Source of the DNA: Streptomyces sp. TRM68416
Lineage (GTDB): Bacteria; Actinomycetota; Actinomycetes; Streptomycetales; Streptomycetaceae
Length of the DNA stretch: 64,000 nt
Assembly (NCBI RefSeq): GCF_014596915.1
Contig: NZ_JACVWU010000009.1
Span: 62,001 to 126,000, forward strand
Direction of reading: 5' to 3'
Shown in pieces: positions 33,447 through 42,365 of the stretch (positions within the stretch are counted from its first letter, which is position 1; each line of letters opens with the position of its first letter). The notes below the pieces were generated by a model that was not told the DNA's origin, searched no databases, and worked only from the letters and a program-made list of their open reading frames with translations. A program made the position numbers and the translations under genes.

Positions 33447-36400
33447 CGAACCACCGGTCCCGCGCCAACTCCCGCGTTCGCGACGGGTCCTCCAGCAGCG
33501 CGGCCACCTCGAAGCGCCGCGGCCACTGTCCCGCCGCCCAGGCGAGACCGGCCGCGACCCCTTCCAGGGTGGCGGCGTGCAGGACGCCGTCGTCGGTGAG
33601 GCGCCAGTCGATCTCCACGCCGTCGACGAAGAGTTCCTCGTGTTCGAGGTACGAGGACGGGGTCCGCGGGCCCAGCAGCGCCCGCACCGACTCCGGTACG
33701 TCGTGCTCGGTGCCCTCGGAGTCGACCCGGCCCGTCACCGACTCGCTCAGCCGCCGCACCTGGAACAGTTCGGCGAGTTCGGCGGCGCGCGCCGGGCGGA
33801 CCGGCAGCAGGGGGACGCCCTCGGTGAAGGGCAGCAGGTCGGGCGAGTCGACGACCACGGCCTCGGCCGCGTCCACCACCTCCACCCGCCCGTCGACGAC
33901 GGCCCGCAGCTCGTCCGGCAGGGTCACCTGCTCGGGGTCCAGCTCGGCCAGCGCGCCGTACAGGGCGTGCAGTTGGGCGCCGGTCACCGCCCGCTCGGGG
34001 TCGGCGAGCCGGTCAAGCAGTTCGGCGGCGCCGCCTGGCTCGTCGAGCAGGGCGGCAACGGAGGTGCGCACGCCGAGCGCCCGGAGTACCTGCTCGTCGT
34101 CGAACCCGGTCGCGTCGGCCTCGTCGTACAGGCCCCGCAGGAGCGGGTCGCCGCCGGCGGCCAGCAGACCGGCCGGGCGCCGCCCGTCGAGCACCGGGTG
34201 CCCGCGCAGCCACCAGGCCGTGTAGGGCCGTACGACCTCGTGGGTGCCGTCGGGCAGCAGGATCCGCACCTGCTGGGTGAGCGCGTCCCGCAGCGGCGGC
34301 TGGGCGAGCAGGGCGAGGGCCTGCGGCCACTTGTCGTCGTCGACGAGGTCCAGGTCGCGTACGGCGACCAGCTCGGTGGCGACCGGCGGCACCGGGGTGT
34401 CCGGGAAGCGGTCGAGGATGTCCTCGCACCACACGTCCACCGCGTCCAGCAGCCCGGCGTCGTCCGGTTCGGCGAAGTCCCCTTCGCGGGGCTCCAGTTC
34501 GTCGGGGTCGAGGACGACGTCGGTGGCCCGCACGAGCGCGAAGCCGGCCAGCACCCCGCAGGCCGCCAGCGGCTGTTCGCCCCACTTCTCGGCCAGCTCG
34601 GCGTCGACCGCGGCGAGTTCGCCCTCACGGATGACGGACGCGAACGGGCTGCCGGGCAGGACGAGTTCACCGGCGGGCGCGAGTTCCCCCTCCTCGTCGG
34701 GCAGGGCGAGGGCGCCGAGCCAGGGCTCGTCCCCCGGCTCCAGGTCCGCGTCCCGGACGAGCGCGAGGACGGTGTCGGCGAGTTCCTCGGCGTCGGGGGT
34801 GTCCGCCTCCCAGTCGAGGCCGCCGTCGTCGTCCAGGGAGGCGGCGACAGCCGCCCGCACCTGCGGGGTGGTGAGCACGGCCCGCGGGGTGCCGGGCAGC
34901 GCGCCCAGCTTCTCCAGCAGCGGGTGCGCGGCATCCGGGTGGGCAACCTTCAGGCCGAGCCGGGTGAGCACCTCCGGGTCGACCCGGGAGGCGTCGGGGG
35001 CGGGCAGCAGCACCTGCCGGGGCCCGATGGTGGTCCGCCCGTCGGCCAGCGGCACGGGCAGCCCGGAGAGCCGGTCGGGGTCGACGCCGGCGAGGCTGTC
35101 GTAGAGCCGCCGCCACCAGCCCGGGTCCTTCTCCAGGCCCGCGAGCCGGTCGACCGCGTCGGTCAGCGGCACCCGCGCCACGCCCAACGTCCGCAGCTCC
35201 ACGCGCCGTTCGAGGCCGGCCGGGAGGAGGGTGGGCAGCACCTCGGCGAGCACCCGCACGGTGTCGCTCCCGGCGCCCTCCACCACCTCGGCGTCCCGCG
35301 GCCGCAGCGCCTCGGGCAGTTCGTCGTCGTCGCCGGCCTCGAGGGCGGGCGGCAGGAACGCGGTGCGCGGCAGCCGCTCCAGGATCGCCGCCCGCAGCGC
35401 ACCGTCCAGCTCGCCCTTGCCCAGCGGGCCGGGCACGAGATCGATGACGCCCGCGGTCACCGGCCGCCAGTCGGCGAGGAGTTCGGCGTAGGCGTCCGCC
35501 GCCCGCTGGACGAGGAAGTCGGTCAGCGGGCCCGGGGCGGCGTGCCGGCGGGTGGTGTCCAGCGGGAACGACCCGATGAGCAGGGCGGGCACGCCGAGGG
35601 GCTCGTCGCTGGGCGTGGGCGCGTGCACGACGGGGCTGGTACGGGGCCGGGCCGGGGCCTGCGTGTCGTCCACCGGTACGGCCCAGGTGAGCGACCAGTG
35701 GGGGCGCAGCCGCTCCTCCACGGGCCGGTCGGCGAGCAGTTCGGGCGTCAGCGGCCCGTGCGCGGACGCGGTACGCCAGCGGGTGGCGCCGTCCCGGGAG
35801 TCCTCCACGACGGTGAAGGCGCCGTCGGTGCGCCGGGTGATCGTGCGCACGGTGTCCGTCTCGACCACGACCTCCTCCAGCCCCGGCAGGGCGAGGAGCA
35901 GGGCGTCGTCGACGGCGTTCAGCAGCCGCTCGGCGAGGTCGGCGGCGGGCGTGTCCCGCAGGGGCAGGATGACGGCCGTGTCGTAGGGGGCGGGGGCGGT
36001 GCCCTCGGCGGCGAACGGGAGCCGCAGCAGGGGCACATGGCCGTCCCGGCGCCGGATCTCGTCCCCGAGCCCGGGGCTGTGCCGGGCGGTGTCGGCGGCG
36101 AGGTCCCGGGCCTCGGCGAGGGACCACCGGACACCGCCGTGCCGCCCCACGACCGCGGGCTCGTCGGTGACGGACAGCACGGCCGCGAACCCGACGCCGA
36201 ACCGCCCGACGGACGGCGTGTCCCGCTTCGCCGACGCCCTCAGCGTGGCGAGGGACTCGACCCCGGCCGCGTCCAGCGGGGCGCCGGTGTTGGCGGCGAC
36301 GAGGACGCCGTCGCGCAGCGTGAGCCGGAGCCGGCCGGGCACGCCCGCGCGGGCGGCGGCGTCGGCGGCGTTCTGCGCCAGCTCGACGACCAGGCGGTCC

Positions 36401-36558
36401 CGGTAGCCGCCGAGAACGAGGTCCTCCTCGGCGTTGGCGTCCTCCCGGAACCGGGCGGGGCTGGTGGCCCACGCGTCCAGCACCCCACGCCGCAGCCGGG
36501 CGGTCCCGAACGGATCAGCCCCCTCGGCTGCGGGCCGCACGAACTTGCTCACGTTCAT
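33442..36558 (-). CDS. Sacsin N-terminal ATPase-like (GHKL) large protein
   Basis: 1038-aa cytoplasmic protein. Residues about 30-220 form an Hsp90/GHKL-type ATPase as in sacsin N-terminal domains: N-box EL AQNAADAAARAG (metal-binding Asn in ELAQNAADA), DGVLVAANTGAPLD, then SVGRFGVGFAAVLSVTD with the glycine-rich lid. The remaining 800 residues are alpha/beta with acidic, leucine-rich segments (LLDAVDVWCEDILDRFPDTPVPPVATELVAVRDLDL) and no family I can name. ATG at 36558 with GAGGAG. Monocistronic or with the lipoprotein upstream. A chaperone-like or nucleic-acid-guarding role is speculation. A hexamer repeat array begins at its stop. Confidence 0.88.
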   Translation of the reverse strand: MNVSKFVRPAAEGADPFGTARLRRGVLDAWATSPARFREDANAEEDLVLGGYRDRLVVELAQNAADAAARAGVPGRLRLTLRDGVLVAANTGAPLDAAGVESLATLRASAKRDTPSVGRFGVGFAAVLSVTDEPAVVGRHGGVRWSLAEARDLAADTARHSPGLGDEIRRRDGHVPLLRLPFAAEGTAPAPYDTAVILPLRDTPAADLAERLLNAVDDALLLALPGLEEVVVETDTVRTITRRTDGAFTVVEDSRDGATRWRTASAHGPLTPELLADRPVEERLRPHWSLTWAVPVDDTQAPARPRTSPVVHAPTPSDEPLGVPALLIGSFPLDTTRRHAAPGPLTDFLVQRAADAYAELLADWRPVTAGVIDLVPGPLGKGELDGALRAAILERLPRTAFLPPALEAGDDDELPEALRPRDAEVVEGAGSDTVRVLAEVLPTLLPAGLERRVELRTLGVARVPLTDAVDRLAGLEKDPGWWRRLYDSLAGVDPDRLSGLPVPLADGRTTIGPRQVLLPAPDASRVDPEVLTRLGLKVAHPDAAHPLLEKLGALPGTPRAVLTTPQVRAAVAASLDDDGGLDWEADTPDAEELADTVLALVRDADLEPGDEPWLGALALPDEEGELAPAGELVLPGSPFASVIREGELAAVDAELAEKWGEQPLAACGVLAGFALVRATDVVLDPDELEPREGDFAEPDDAGLLDAVDVWCEDILDRFPDTPVPPVATELVAVRDLDLVDDDKWPQALALLAQPPLRDALTQQVRILLPDGTHEVVRPYTAWWLRGHPVLDGRRPAGLLAAGGDPLLRGLYDEADATGFDDEQVLRALGVRTSVAALLDEPGGAAELLDRLADPERAVTGAQLHALYGALAELDPEQVTLPDELRAVVDGRVEVVDAAEAVVVDSPDLLPFTEGVPLLPVRPARAAELAELFQVRRLSESVTGRVDSEGTEHDVPESVRALLGPRTPSSYLEHEELFVDGVEIDWRLTDDGVLHAATLEGVAAGLAWAAGQWPRRFEVAALLEDPSRTRELARDRWFD

Positions 36559-36627
36559 TCTCCTCGTCGACGTGAGGACGAAGGTACCCCCTGGTGCCGA
36601 ACATGAGCGCGCGGGACCGCGGCCGCC

Positions 36628-37065
36628 TCAGCGGGCCGCGGGCCGGTAGCCGCCGATGACGTACTCGGCCTCGTCGTCGATGGCGTTCTCGTCCCAGTCC
36701 AGGGTGATCCGCGTGGGGCGCCCGTCCGCCGCGTACTCCGCCTCCGCGGTGTCGGCCCGCTCCTGGCGCGCCTGCTCCAGCAGCTCCACCAGCCCGCCGA
36801 TGGTCGGGACGCGGTCCGGCCGCTCGGGCAGGTCCCTCAGCACCCGCCGGCTGTCGTCGTCCAGCCCGACGGCCTCGACGACCTCGCCGTCCCGCACGGT
36901 CACCCGGAAGGTGCCCCACAGCACCTGGGTCGCGGAGGTGAGCGTGTACGCGTAGGAGCCGGGCTCCTTCCACACCGGCGCGGACACCTCCGGCTCCCCG
37001 CCCCCGCCACCGCACCCGGCGGCCAGCACGGCCCCCACGACAACGAACCCCAGCCTGCGACCCAC
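36628..37065 (-). CDS. DUF6174-like lipoprotein
   Basis: 145-aa lipoprotein: short basic start, hydrophobic LGFVVVGAVLAAGC with lipobox ending at the Cys near residue 19, then glycine-rich linker and a domain with YAYTLTSATQVLWGTFRVTVRDGEVVEAVGLDDDSRR and later EAEYAADGRPTRITLDWDENAIDDEAEYVIGGY. This fits the DUF6174 pattern. The GTG at 37065 is chosen because GGAGGGG lies five bases upstream and it gives a normal lipoprotein signal. Function unknown. Confidence 0.8.
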   Translation of the reverse strand: MGRRLGFVVVGAVLAAGCGGGGGEPEVSAPVWKEPGSYAYTLTSATQVLWGTFRVTVRDGEVVEAVGLDDDSRRVLRDLPERPDRVPTIGGLVELLEQARQERADTAEAEYAADGRPTRITLDWDENAIDDEAEYVIGGYRPAAR

Positions 37066-37117
37066 GACACCCCTCCACAGACGACTACGCCTGTGACGCG
37101 GCACCCCGCGGGAACGT

Positions 37118-37690
37118 TCAGCCGAGGGAAGGCGGCGGAGGCGGCGGCCCCACCCGCCCGCCCCGCTCCTGGTCGTAGCGCCGCACGAGCTGCCGGTTCC
37201 GCTCGTACCAGCGCCTCATCCGTCGAGGGATCACGAAGGCAGCCACGGCGCACGGAACACCGAGGCCCAGCACGACACCGGCGGCCGCACCGGGGTCGTC
37301 GCGCAGCGCCCACGCGACGAGCAGGCTGCCCAGACCGAGCAGCGTGAAGAGCACGACGAGGCTCCTGATCCCGCCGTTCCCCCACTCCTCGTGGGCGTCG
37401 AGTTGCTGCCGTCTCGTCGCCATTTCGACGCCGCCGGGCGGCAGCAGCGCCCCGCCCGTCCGCAGCCGGTCCAGGGTCTGCCCGGCGCGGCGGCGGGCGA
37501 GCGGGGAGTCGTCGCGCACGTAGACCAGGCGCGCGACGCTTCTGCCGCGGATCTCGGTCGACTTGAGCGCGTAGCCCAGCTCATGGCCGATCGCGGTGAT
37601 CCTGGCGGTGTGCCGCCCCTCGAAGCCGCCCAGCACGAACTCGGCACGGCCCCGCCCGTCGAAGTGGGCCAGGATCTCCGGGTCCCGCAC
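37118..37690 (-). CDS. Two-helix membrane protein downstream of the DUF3027 gene
   Basis: 190-aa protein. Cytoplasmic alpha/beta N-half (MRDPEILAHFDGRGRAEFVLGGFEGRHTARITAIGHELGYALKSTEIRGRSVARLVYVRDD), then SLVVLFTLLGLGSLLVAWAL and AAGVVLGLGVPCAVAAFVI as membrane helices, then a basic, proline-rich tail. GTG at 37690 is two bases after the upstream stop, so translation is probably coupled; no clear Shine-Dalgarno. Family not recognised. Confidence 0.65.
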   Translation of the reverse strand: MRDPEILAHFDGRGRAEFVLGGFEGRHTARITAIGHELGYALKSTEIRGRSVARLVYVRDDSPLARRRAGQTLDRLRTGGALLPPGGVEMATRRQQLDAHEEWGNGGIRSLVVLFTLLGLGSLLVAWALRDDPGAAAGVVLGLGVPCAVAAFVIPRRMRRWYERNRQLVRRYDQERGGRVGPPPPPPSLG

Positions 37691-37692
37691 CG

Positions 37693-38619
37693 CTACGAGT
37701 GCCCGAGGTCCGCCGCGTCCTCGTCGGAGACGTCCGGTACGGAGCCGGAGTCGGCGGCCGGGCGCAGGGGGAAGGGGTCGACGCGGGTCTCGTCGATGAC
37801 CGGCGGGGCCGGCTGCGGGGGCTTGGGCATGACCGCAGCCTCCGAGTGGCCGCCGCAGCCGTAGGTCAGGGAGACGACACGGCCGTCGGCGGGGGCGAAC
37901 TCGTTGGCGCAGACGCCGAAGGCCTGGCCCAGGGAGCCGCCGATGGGCATCAGGAAGCCGCAGCTGACGCAGGAGGCGGGGGCGGCCTGTGCCATCGGGG
38001 TCTTGGCGCCGTACGACTCCTCCCAGCGGTCCGCGGCGACATGGAGGCCGTAGCGGGACAGGACGCGGGCGCGGCGCATGCCCAGTTCCTCGGCGACCGC
38101 GGCGATCGAGCCCCGGGTGGGAACCTCCGGGAGGCTGGCGGGGGTGCCCGGTGTGACCTCGGCGTCCTCGGCCTCCACCAGCTCGGCCATCTCGTGGGAG
38201 ACGACGGAGTTCGGCGCGGGCTCGTCCTCGCCGGTGTAGCCGGGCTCCAGGCGCAGGTCCTCGGCGTCGGTGGGGAGCAGGTCGCCCGGGCCCATGTCGC
38301 CGGGGCGCAGCCGCTCGCTCCACGGCACCCACTCGGGGGCCAGGAGCGCGTCCGGGCCCGGCAGCAGGACCACCTCGTCCAGCGTCACGACCTTCGCGCG
38401 GGACGCCCGGGCCACCGTGACCGCCCAGCGCCAGCCGCGGTACCCGAGTTCCTTGCACTCGAAGAAGTGCGTGACAACGCGGTCGCCCTCGGACACAAGG
38501 CCCACATGCTCGCCGACCACTCCGGGCGCGGCAGCCTCCTCGGCTGCGGTGCGGGCGAGGTCGACCGCCTCGGCGCACAGGCGGTCGGGGGTGCGGCTTC
38601 GCGTTGTCGCTGCGCTCAC
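37693..38619 (-). CDS. DUF3027 protein
   Basis: 308-aa actinobacterial protein with DUF3027 features: FECKELGYRGWRWAVTVARASRAKVVTLDEVVLLPGPDALLAPEWVPWSERLRPGD, LGMRRARVLSRYGLHVAADRWEESYGAKTPMAQAAPASCVSCGFLMPIGGSLGQAFGVCANEFAPADGRVVSLTYGCGGHSEA, containing a four-cysteine set (CVSCG...GVCANE...GCGGH) likely to bind a metal. GTG at 38619 fits an AGGAGAG upstream. Divergent from an MFS gene. Function unknown; the family is often noted near cold-shock genes. Confidence 0.85.
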   Translation of the reverse strand: MSAATTRSRTPDRLCAEAVDLARTAAEEAAAPGVVGEHVGLVSEGDRVVTHFFECKELGYRGWRWAVTVARASRAKVVTLDEVVLLPGPDALLAPEWVPWSERLRPGDMGPGDLLPTDAEDLRLEPGYTGEDEPAPNSVVSHEMAELVEAEDAEVTPGTPASLPEVPTRGSIAAVAEELGMRRARVLSRYGLHVAADRWEESYGAKTPMAQAAPASCVSCGFLMPIGGSLGQAFGVCANEFAPADGRVVSLTYGCGGHSEAAVMPKPPQPAPPVIDETRVDPFPLRPAADSGSVPDVSDEDAADLGHS

Positions 38620-38892
38620 AGGTATCGCTTCTCTCCTACGCCGTCTCTCGGGTGCGGCCGCCTGAAGGCTTAAGGGGCGGGCAGACGGAGCGGACCTGTG
38701 GACCGCGTCGACGTCCGCGCCCCCTCGCACTCGGGCGCACCTGACACATCCATTCTGCGGGATGGCCGAGATACGCACGCTACCTGCTTGCGTGCGCTTG
38801 GCCTACACCGACGGTCGCAAACCACTGACAAAGGCACAGCCATACGTGCGGGAACCGCACTACGTACGGCCATCTCGGGGCACTATGGCGTC

Positions 38893-40314
38893 GTGGCAGC
38901 CGCGAGGACGCCCCAGGGAGCCACCGGTGTCGGCGGGGACAGGGGCAGTGAGAACGGCGGTACGGGCCGGATGCGCGGCGCCGTCCGCTCCGTCGGGCGT
39001 GCCCTGCACTTCCCCCTCACGGGCCCCGCGCGCGGCATCCGAAAGGCGACCCACGCGCACGGGGCGGGCGAGTCCGGCCTCGGCAAGCTGATCGAGCTGC
39101 ATGGCGTGAACGGTGCGGGCGACGTCATGATCACCGTCGCGCTCGCCTCCACGGTGTTCTTCTCGGTGCCCACCGACGAGGCCCGCGGCCGGGTCGCGCT
39201 CTACCTCGGCATCACCATGGCGCCCTTCACGCTCCTCGCCCCGGTGATCGGCCCCCTCCTCGACCGCCTCCCGCACGGCCGCCGGGCCGCGATGGCGGGC
39301 GCCATGCTGGCCCGGGCCTTCCTCGCGCTGATCCTGGCCGGGGCCGTCAGCACCGGCAGCATCGAGCTGTACCCGGCCGCGCTCGGCGTCCTCGTCGCCT
39401 CCAAGGCCTACGGGGTGGTCAGGAGCGCGGTCGTGCCACGACTGCTGCCACCACGGTTCTCGCTGGTGAAGGCCAATTCCAGAGTGACCCTCGGGGGGCT
39501 GCTGGCCACCGGGGTGGCCGCCCCGGTCGGCGCCGGGCTCCAGACGCTGGGCCCGCGCTGGCCGCTCTACGGCGCTTTCGTGATCTTCGTCGTGGGGACG
39601 TTCCTGTCGTTCACGCTGCCGCCGAAGGTCGACTCGGCCAAGGGCGAGGACACCGCGCTGCTGGCGGCGGACGAGGAGCACCTGCACGGGCCGCACCTGA
39701 AGCCCGTCAAGCGGCCGGGCCTGAGAACGGTCGGCCCCGCCGTCACCCACGCCCTGGGGGCCAACGCCTCCCTGCGCTGCCTGTCCGGCTTCCTGATCTT
39801 CTTCCTGGCGTTCCTGCTGCGCGAGCACCCCATGTCCGGCCAGAGCGCCGCGGTGTCGCTCGGCATCGTGGCCGTCTCGGCGGGGGTGGGCAACGCCTGC
39901 GGTACGGCGGTGGGGGCGTGGCTGCGGTCACGGGCGCCGGAGGTCATCATCGTGACCGTGGTGGCCTGCGTGCTGGGCGCGGCGATCACCGCCGCGATCT
40001 TCTTCAGCGCGGCCGTGGTGGCCTGCCTCGCGGCCGTCGCCGGGTTCGCGCAGGCGCTGGCCAAGCTGTCGCTGGATGCGCTGATCCAGCGGGACGTGCC
40101 GGAACTGGTGCGCACCTCCGCCTTCGCCCGCTCCGAGACACTGCTCCAGGTGTCCTGGGTGTTCGGCGGCGCGGTCGGCATCGTCCTGCCGCTGAACGGC
40201 GCCCTCGGCCTGTCGATCGGCGCCACGATCGTGGCCGTCGGCTGGCTGGGCACGGTCCGCGGTCTGATCGCATCGGCCCGGCACGGGGGCCCTGCCCACA
40301 CGCGCGTGACATAG
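38893..40314 (+). CDS. MFS transporter
   Basis: 473-aa major facilitator with about twelve helices: DVMITVALASTVFFSVPTDEARGRVALYLGITMAPFTLLAPVIGPLLDRLPHGRRAAMAGAMLARAFLALILAGAV in the first half and later INFFLAFLL-like and SAAVVACLAAVAGFAQALAKLSLDALIQRDVPELVRTSAFARSETLLQVSWVFGGAVGIVLPL. The GTG at 38893 gives MAAARTPQ; the ATG at 38971 (MRGAVRSVGR) is also possible, and the frame is open well upstream. No cargo can be named. Divergent from the DUF3027 gene across a 273-bp gap with no other gene in it. Confidence 0.85.
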   Translation: MAAARTPQGATGVGGDRGSENGGTGRMRGAVRSVGRALHFPLTGPARGIRKATHAHGAGESGLGKLIELHGVNGAGDVMITVALASTVFFSVPTDEARGRVALYLGITMAPFTLLAPVIGPLLDRLPHGRRAAMAGAMLARAFLALILAGAVSTGSIELYPAALGVLVASKAYGVVRSAVVPRLLPPRFSLVKANSRVTLGGLLATGVAAPVGAGLQTLGPRWPLYGAFVIFVVGTFLSFTLPPKVDSAKGEDTALLAADEEHLHGPHLKPVKRPGLRTVGPAVTHALGANASLRCLSGFLIFFLAFLLREHPMSGQSAAVSLGIVAVSAGVGNACGTAVGAWLRSRAPEVIIVTVVACVLGAAITAAIFFSAAVVACLAAVAGFAQALAKLSLDALIQRDVPELVRTSAFARSETLLQVSWVFGGAVGIVLPLNGALGLSIGATIVAVGWLGTVRGLIASARHGGPAHTRVT

Positions 40315-40392
40315 GACCGGAGGGGCCCTCCCCGCACGGCACGCCGTACCCCACGTAGAGAGAGCGCTGGACGGGCCCGATAGCCTTCGCCC

Positions 40393-40863
40393 ATGACCAT
40401 GCAATCCGCTGTGCGACGCCGCCGCGCCGTCGCCGCCGCCGGCGCCGTATCCGCCGGACTGCTCGTCCTGTCGGCCTGCGACAAGCCGACGCCGATGTCC
40501 ACGATCACCGTCGGGTCGTCCTCGGTCAGCGAGGAGGCCACCTGTGGTGGTGAGGGCGAGACCCTCAAGGCGGCGGACCTGGCGAAGTGCCTGAAGGAAA
40601 AGGACATCAAGTCCATCACCGTCGACCCGGAAGAGACCGTCCGCTTCGGTGTCGACCCGGAGATCGCCGACGAGGGCTGGACGATCCTGATGAACGGCCA
40701 GCCGCTGACCGACTCCAGCAAGAAGACGTACCGCACCATCCCGGGCAGCGTGTTCTTCAACGCCCAGTACGGCGCCCAGGGCAACTCCACCCTGGTGTCG
40801 ATCAAGGGCGGCGAGAAGGAGCCGACCGGCCTGTGGTCCTTCAAGCTGAAGAAGGACGACTGA
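40393..40863 (+). CDS. DUF2771 lipoprotein
   Basis: 156-aa lipoprotein of the DUF2771 family: basic start, hydrophobic AVAAAGAVSAGLLVLSAC with lipobox Cys near residue 29, then a domain with TITVGSSSVSEEATCGGEGETLKAADLAKCLKEKDIKSITVDPEETVRFGVDPEIADEGWTILMNGQ. Two cysteines may pair. ATG at 40393. Its last bases (GAAGAAGGACGACTGA) contain the ribosome site and CTG start of the next gene, so the two are coupled. Confidence 0.87.
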   Translation: MTMQSAVRRRRAVAAAGAVSAGLLVLSACDKPTPMSTITVGSSSVSEEATCGGEGETLKAADLAKCLKEKDIKSITVDPEETVRFGVDPEIADEGWTILMNGQPLTDSSKKTYRTIPGSVFFNAQYGAQGNSTLVSIKGGEKEPTGLWSFKLKKDD

Positions 40864-41504
40864 CCACGTCCGGCGCACGCATCCTCGTAGCCACCGCCGT
40901 CCCCGCCGAACGGGACGCGGTGGCGCGGGCGTTCACCGGTGAGGTACTGGCCGTCGGAGCAGGCCCCGCCCGCGCCGCCGCCGGTACCGCCACGGCCCTC
41001 GCCACGGCCCCCTACGACCTCGTCGTCTCCGCCGGTATCGCCGGCGGCTTCCAGCCGTACGCCCCAGTCGGCTCCCTCGTCGTCGCCGACGAGATCACCG
41101 CCGCCGACCTGGGCGCCGAAACGCCCGACGGGTTCCTGCCGGTCACCGAACTCGGTTTCGGGACGGTCACCCACCGCCCGCCCGAGGCACTCGTACGGGA
41201 GATCGCGGCCGCCACCGGCGCCCGCCCCGGCACCGTCCTCACCGTCTCCACCGTGACGGGGACGGCCGAGCGCCGGGACGAACTGCGCGAGCGCCACCCC
41301 ACCGCCCTCGCCGAGGGCATGGAGGGCTTCGGGGTCGCCGAGGCCGCCGCCATGCACGGAGTGCCGGTGCTGGAGATCCGCGCGATCTCCAACCCCGTCG
41401 GCCCCCGCGACCGCGCCGCCTGGCGCATCGGCGACGCGCTGGAGGCGCTCACCGAGGGCTTCGGGAAGCTCGCACCCGTCCTGGAGAGTTGGAACACGGC
41501 ATGA
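40860..41504 (+). CDS. mqnB: Futalosine hydrolase
   Basis: 214-aa nucleosidase removing the base from (6-amino-6-deoxy)futalosine in the futalosine route to menaquinone. PNP/UDP-type features: LVATAVPAERDAVARAF, VVSAGIAGGFQPYAPVGSLVVADEITAADLGAETPDGF, LTVSTVTGTAERRDELRERHPTALAEGMEGFGVAEAAAMHGVPVLEIRAISNPVGPRDRAAW with catalytic Glu and Asp regions. No ATG/GTG/TTG precedes the conserved start, so the CTG at 40860 with AAGGA five bases upstream, overlapping the DUF2771 TGA, is the best start. mqnD follows with an ATGA overlap. Confidence 0.9.
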   Translation: MTTSGARILVATAVPAERDAVARAFTGEVLAVGAGPARAAAGTATALATAPYDLVVSAGIAGGFQPYAPVGSLVVADEITAADLGAETPDGFLPVTELGFGTVTHRPPEALVREIAAATGARPGTVLTVSTVTGTAERRDELRERHPTALAEGMEGFGVAEAAAMHGVPVLEIRAISNPVGPRDRAAWRIGDALEALTEGFGKLAPVLESWNTA

Positions 41505-42340
41505 GCCTGCAGATCGCGTACTCCCCCTGCCCGAACGACACGTTCGTCTTCGACGCCCTCGCCCACGGCCGCGTCCCCGGCGCGCCCGCGCTGGACGTGA
41601 CCTTCGCGGACATCGACATCACCAACGGCATGGCCGAGCGCGGCGAGTTCGACGTGCTGAAGGTGTCGTACGCCGTCCTGCCGTACGTCCTCGACGAGTA
41701 CGCGCTGCTGCCCTGCGGGGGCGCGCTGGGGCGGGGCTGCGGGCCGCTGGTGCTGACCCGGGAGGCGGGCGCGGACCTGACCGGCCGTACGGTCGCCGTG
41801 CCGAGCGAGAAGTCGACGGCCTACCTGCTGTTCCGGCTCTGGGCGGCGGACACGCTGCCCGCCGGGGTCGGCGAGATCGTGGTCATGCCCTTCCACGAGA
41901 TCATGCCCGCCGTACGGGACGGGAAGGTCGACGCCGGACTCGTCATCCACGAGGCCCGCTTCACGTACCGCACCTACGGCCTGCACAAGCTCGCGGACAT
42001 GGGCGAGCACTGGGAGGACACCACCGGGCTGCCCATCCCGCTCGGCGCGATCATCGCGAAGCGGTCCCTGGGGGCGCAGACGCTGACCGGCCTCGCCGAC
42101 GCCATCCGTACGTCCGTGCGCGCCGCCTGGGACGACCCCGAGGCCTCCCGCCCGTACGTCATGCAGCACGCCCAGGAGATGGACCCGGCCGTCGCCGACC
42201 AGCACATCGGGCTGTACGTCAACGAGTTCACGGCGGAACTGGGCGAGGACGGCTACGCCGCCGTCCGCGGCCTGCTCACGCGCGCGGCGGCCGAGGGGCT
42301 GCTGCCGCCCCTCGGCCCGGATGCGCTGAAGTTCCCCTGA
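41501..42340 (+). CDS. mqnD: 1,4-dihydroxy-6-naphthoate synthase
   Basis: 279-aa enzyme that converts cyclic dehypoxanthine futalosine to 1,4-dihydroxy-6-naphthoate in the futalosine menaquinone pathway. Periplasmic-binding-protein-like fold with the family's IAYSPCPNDTFVFDALAHGRV start, DVTFADIDITNGMAERGEFDVLKVSYAVLPYVLDEYALLPCGGALGRGCGPLVL and VMPFHEIMPAVRDGKVDAGLVIHEARFTY containing the catalytic His and conserved loops. ATG overlaps the mqnB stop. Together mqnB-mqnD show this organism makes menaquinone without the MenF-MenD route. Confidence 0.95.
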   Translation: MSLQIAYSPCPNDTFVFDALAHGRVPGAPALDVTFADIDITNGMAERGEFDVLKVSYAVLPYVLDEYALLPCGGALGRGCGPLVLTREAGADLTGRTVAVPSEKSTAYLLFRLWAADTLPAGVGEIVVMPFHEIMPAVRDGKVDAGLVIHEARFTYRTYGLHKLADMGEHWEDTTGLPIPLGAIIAKRSLGAQTLTGLADAIRTSVRAAWDDPEASRPYVMQHAQEMDPAVADQHIGLYVNEFTAELGEDGYAAVRGLLTRAAAEGLLPPLGPDALKFP

Positions 42341-42365
42341 GAGGTCCCTGCCTGGACGGGGGTGC

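Noticed and set aside
33298..36606. 1102-codon plus-strand frame opposite the sacsin-like gene
   Set aside because: Repetitive Gly/Arg/Val composition with no motifs; the minus-strand gene has GHKL motifs and a ribosome site.
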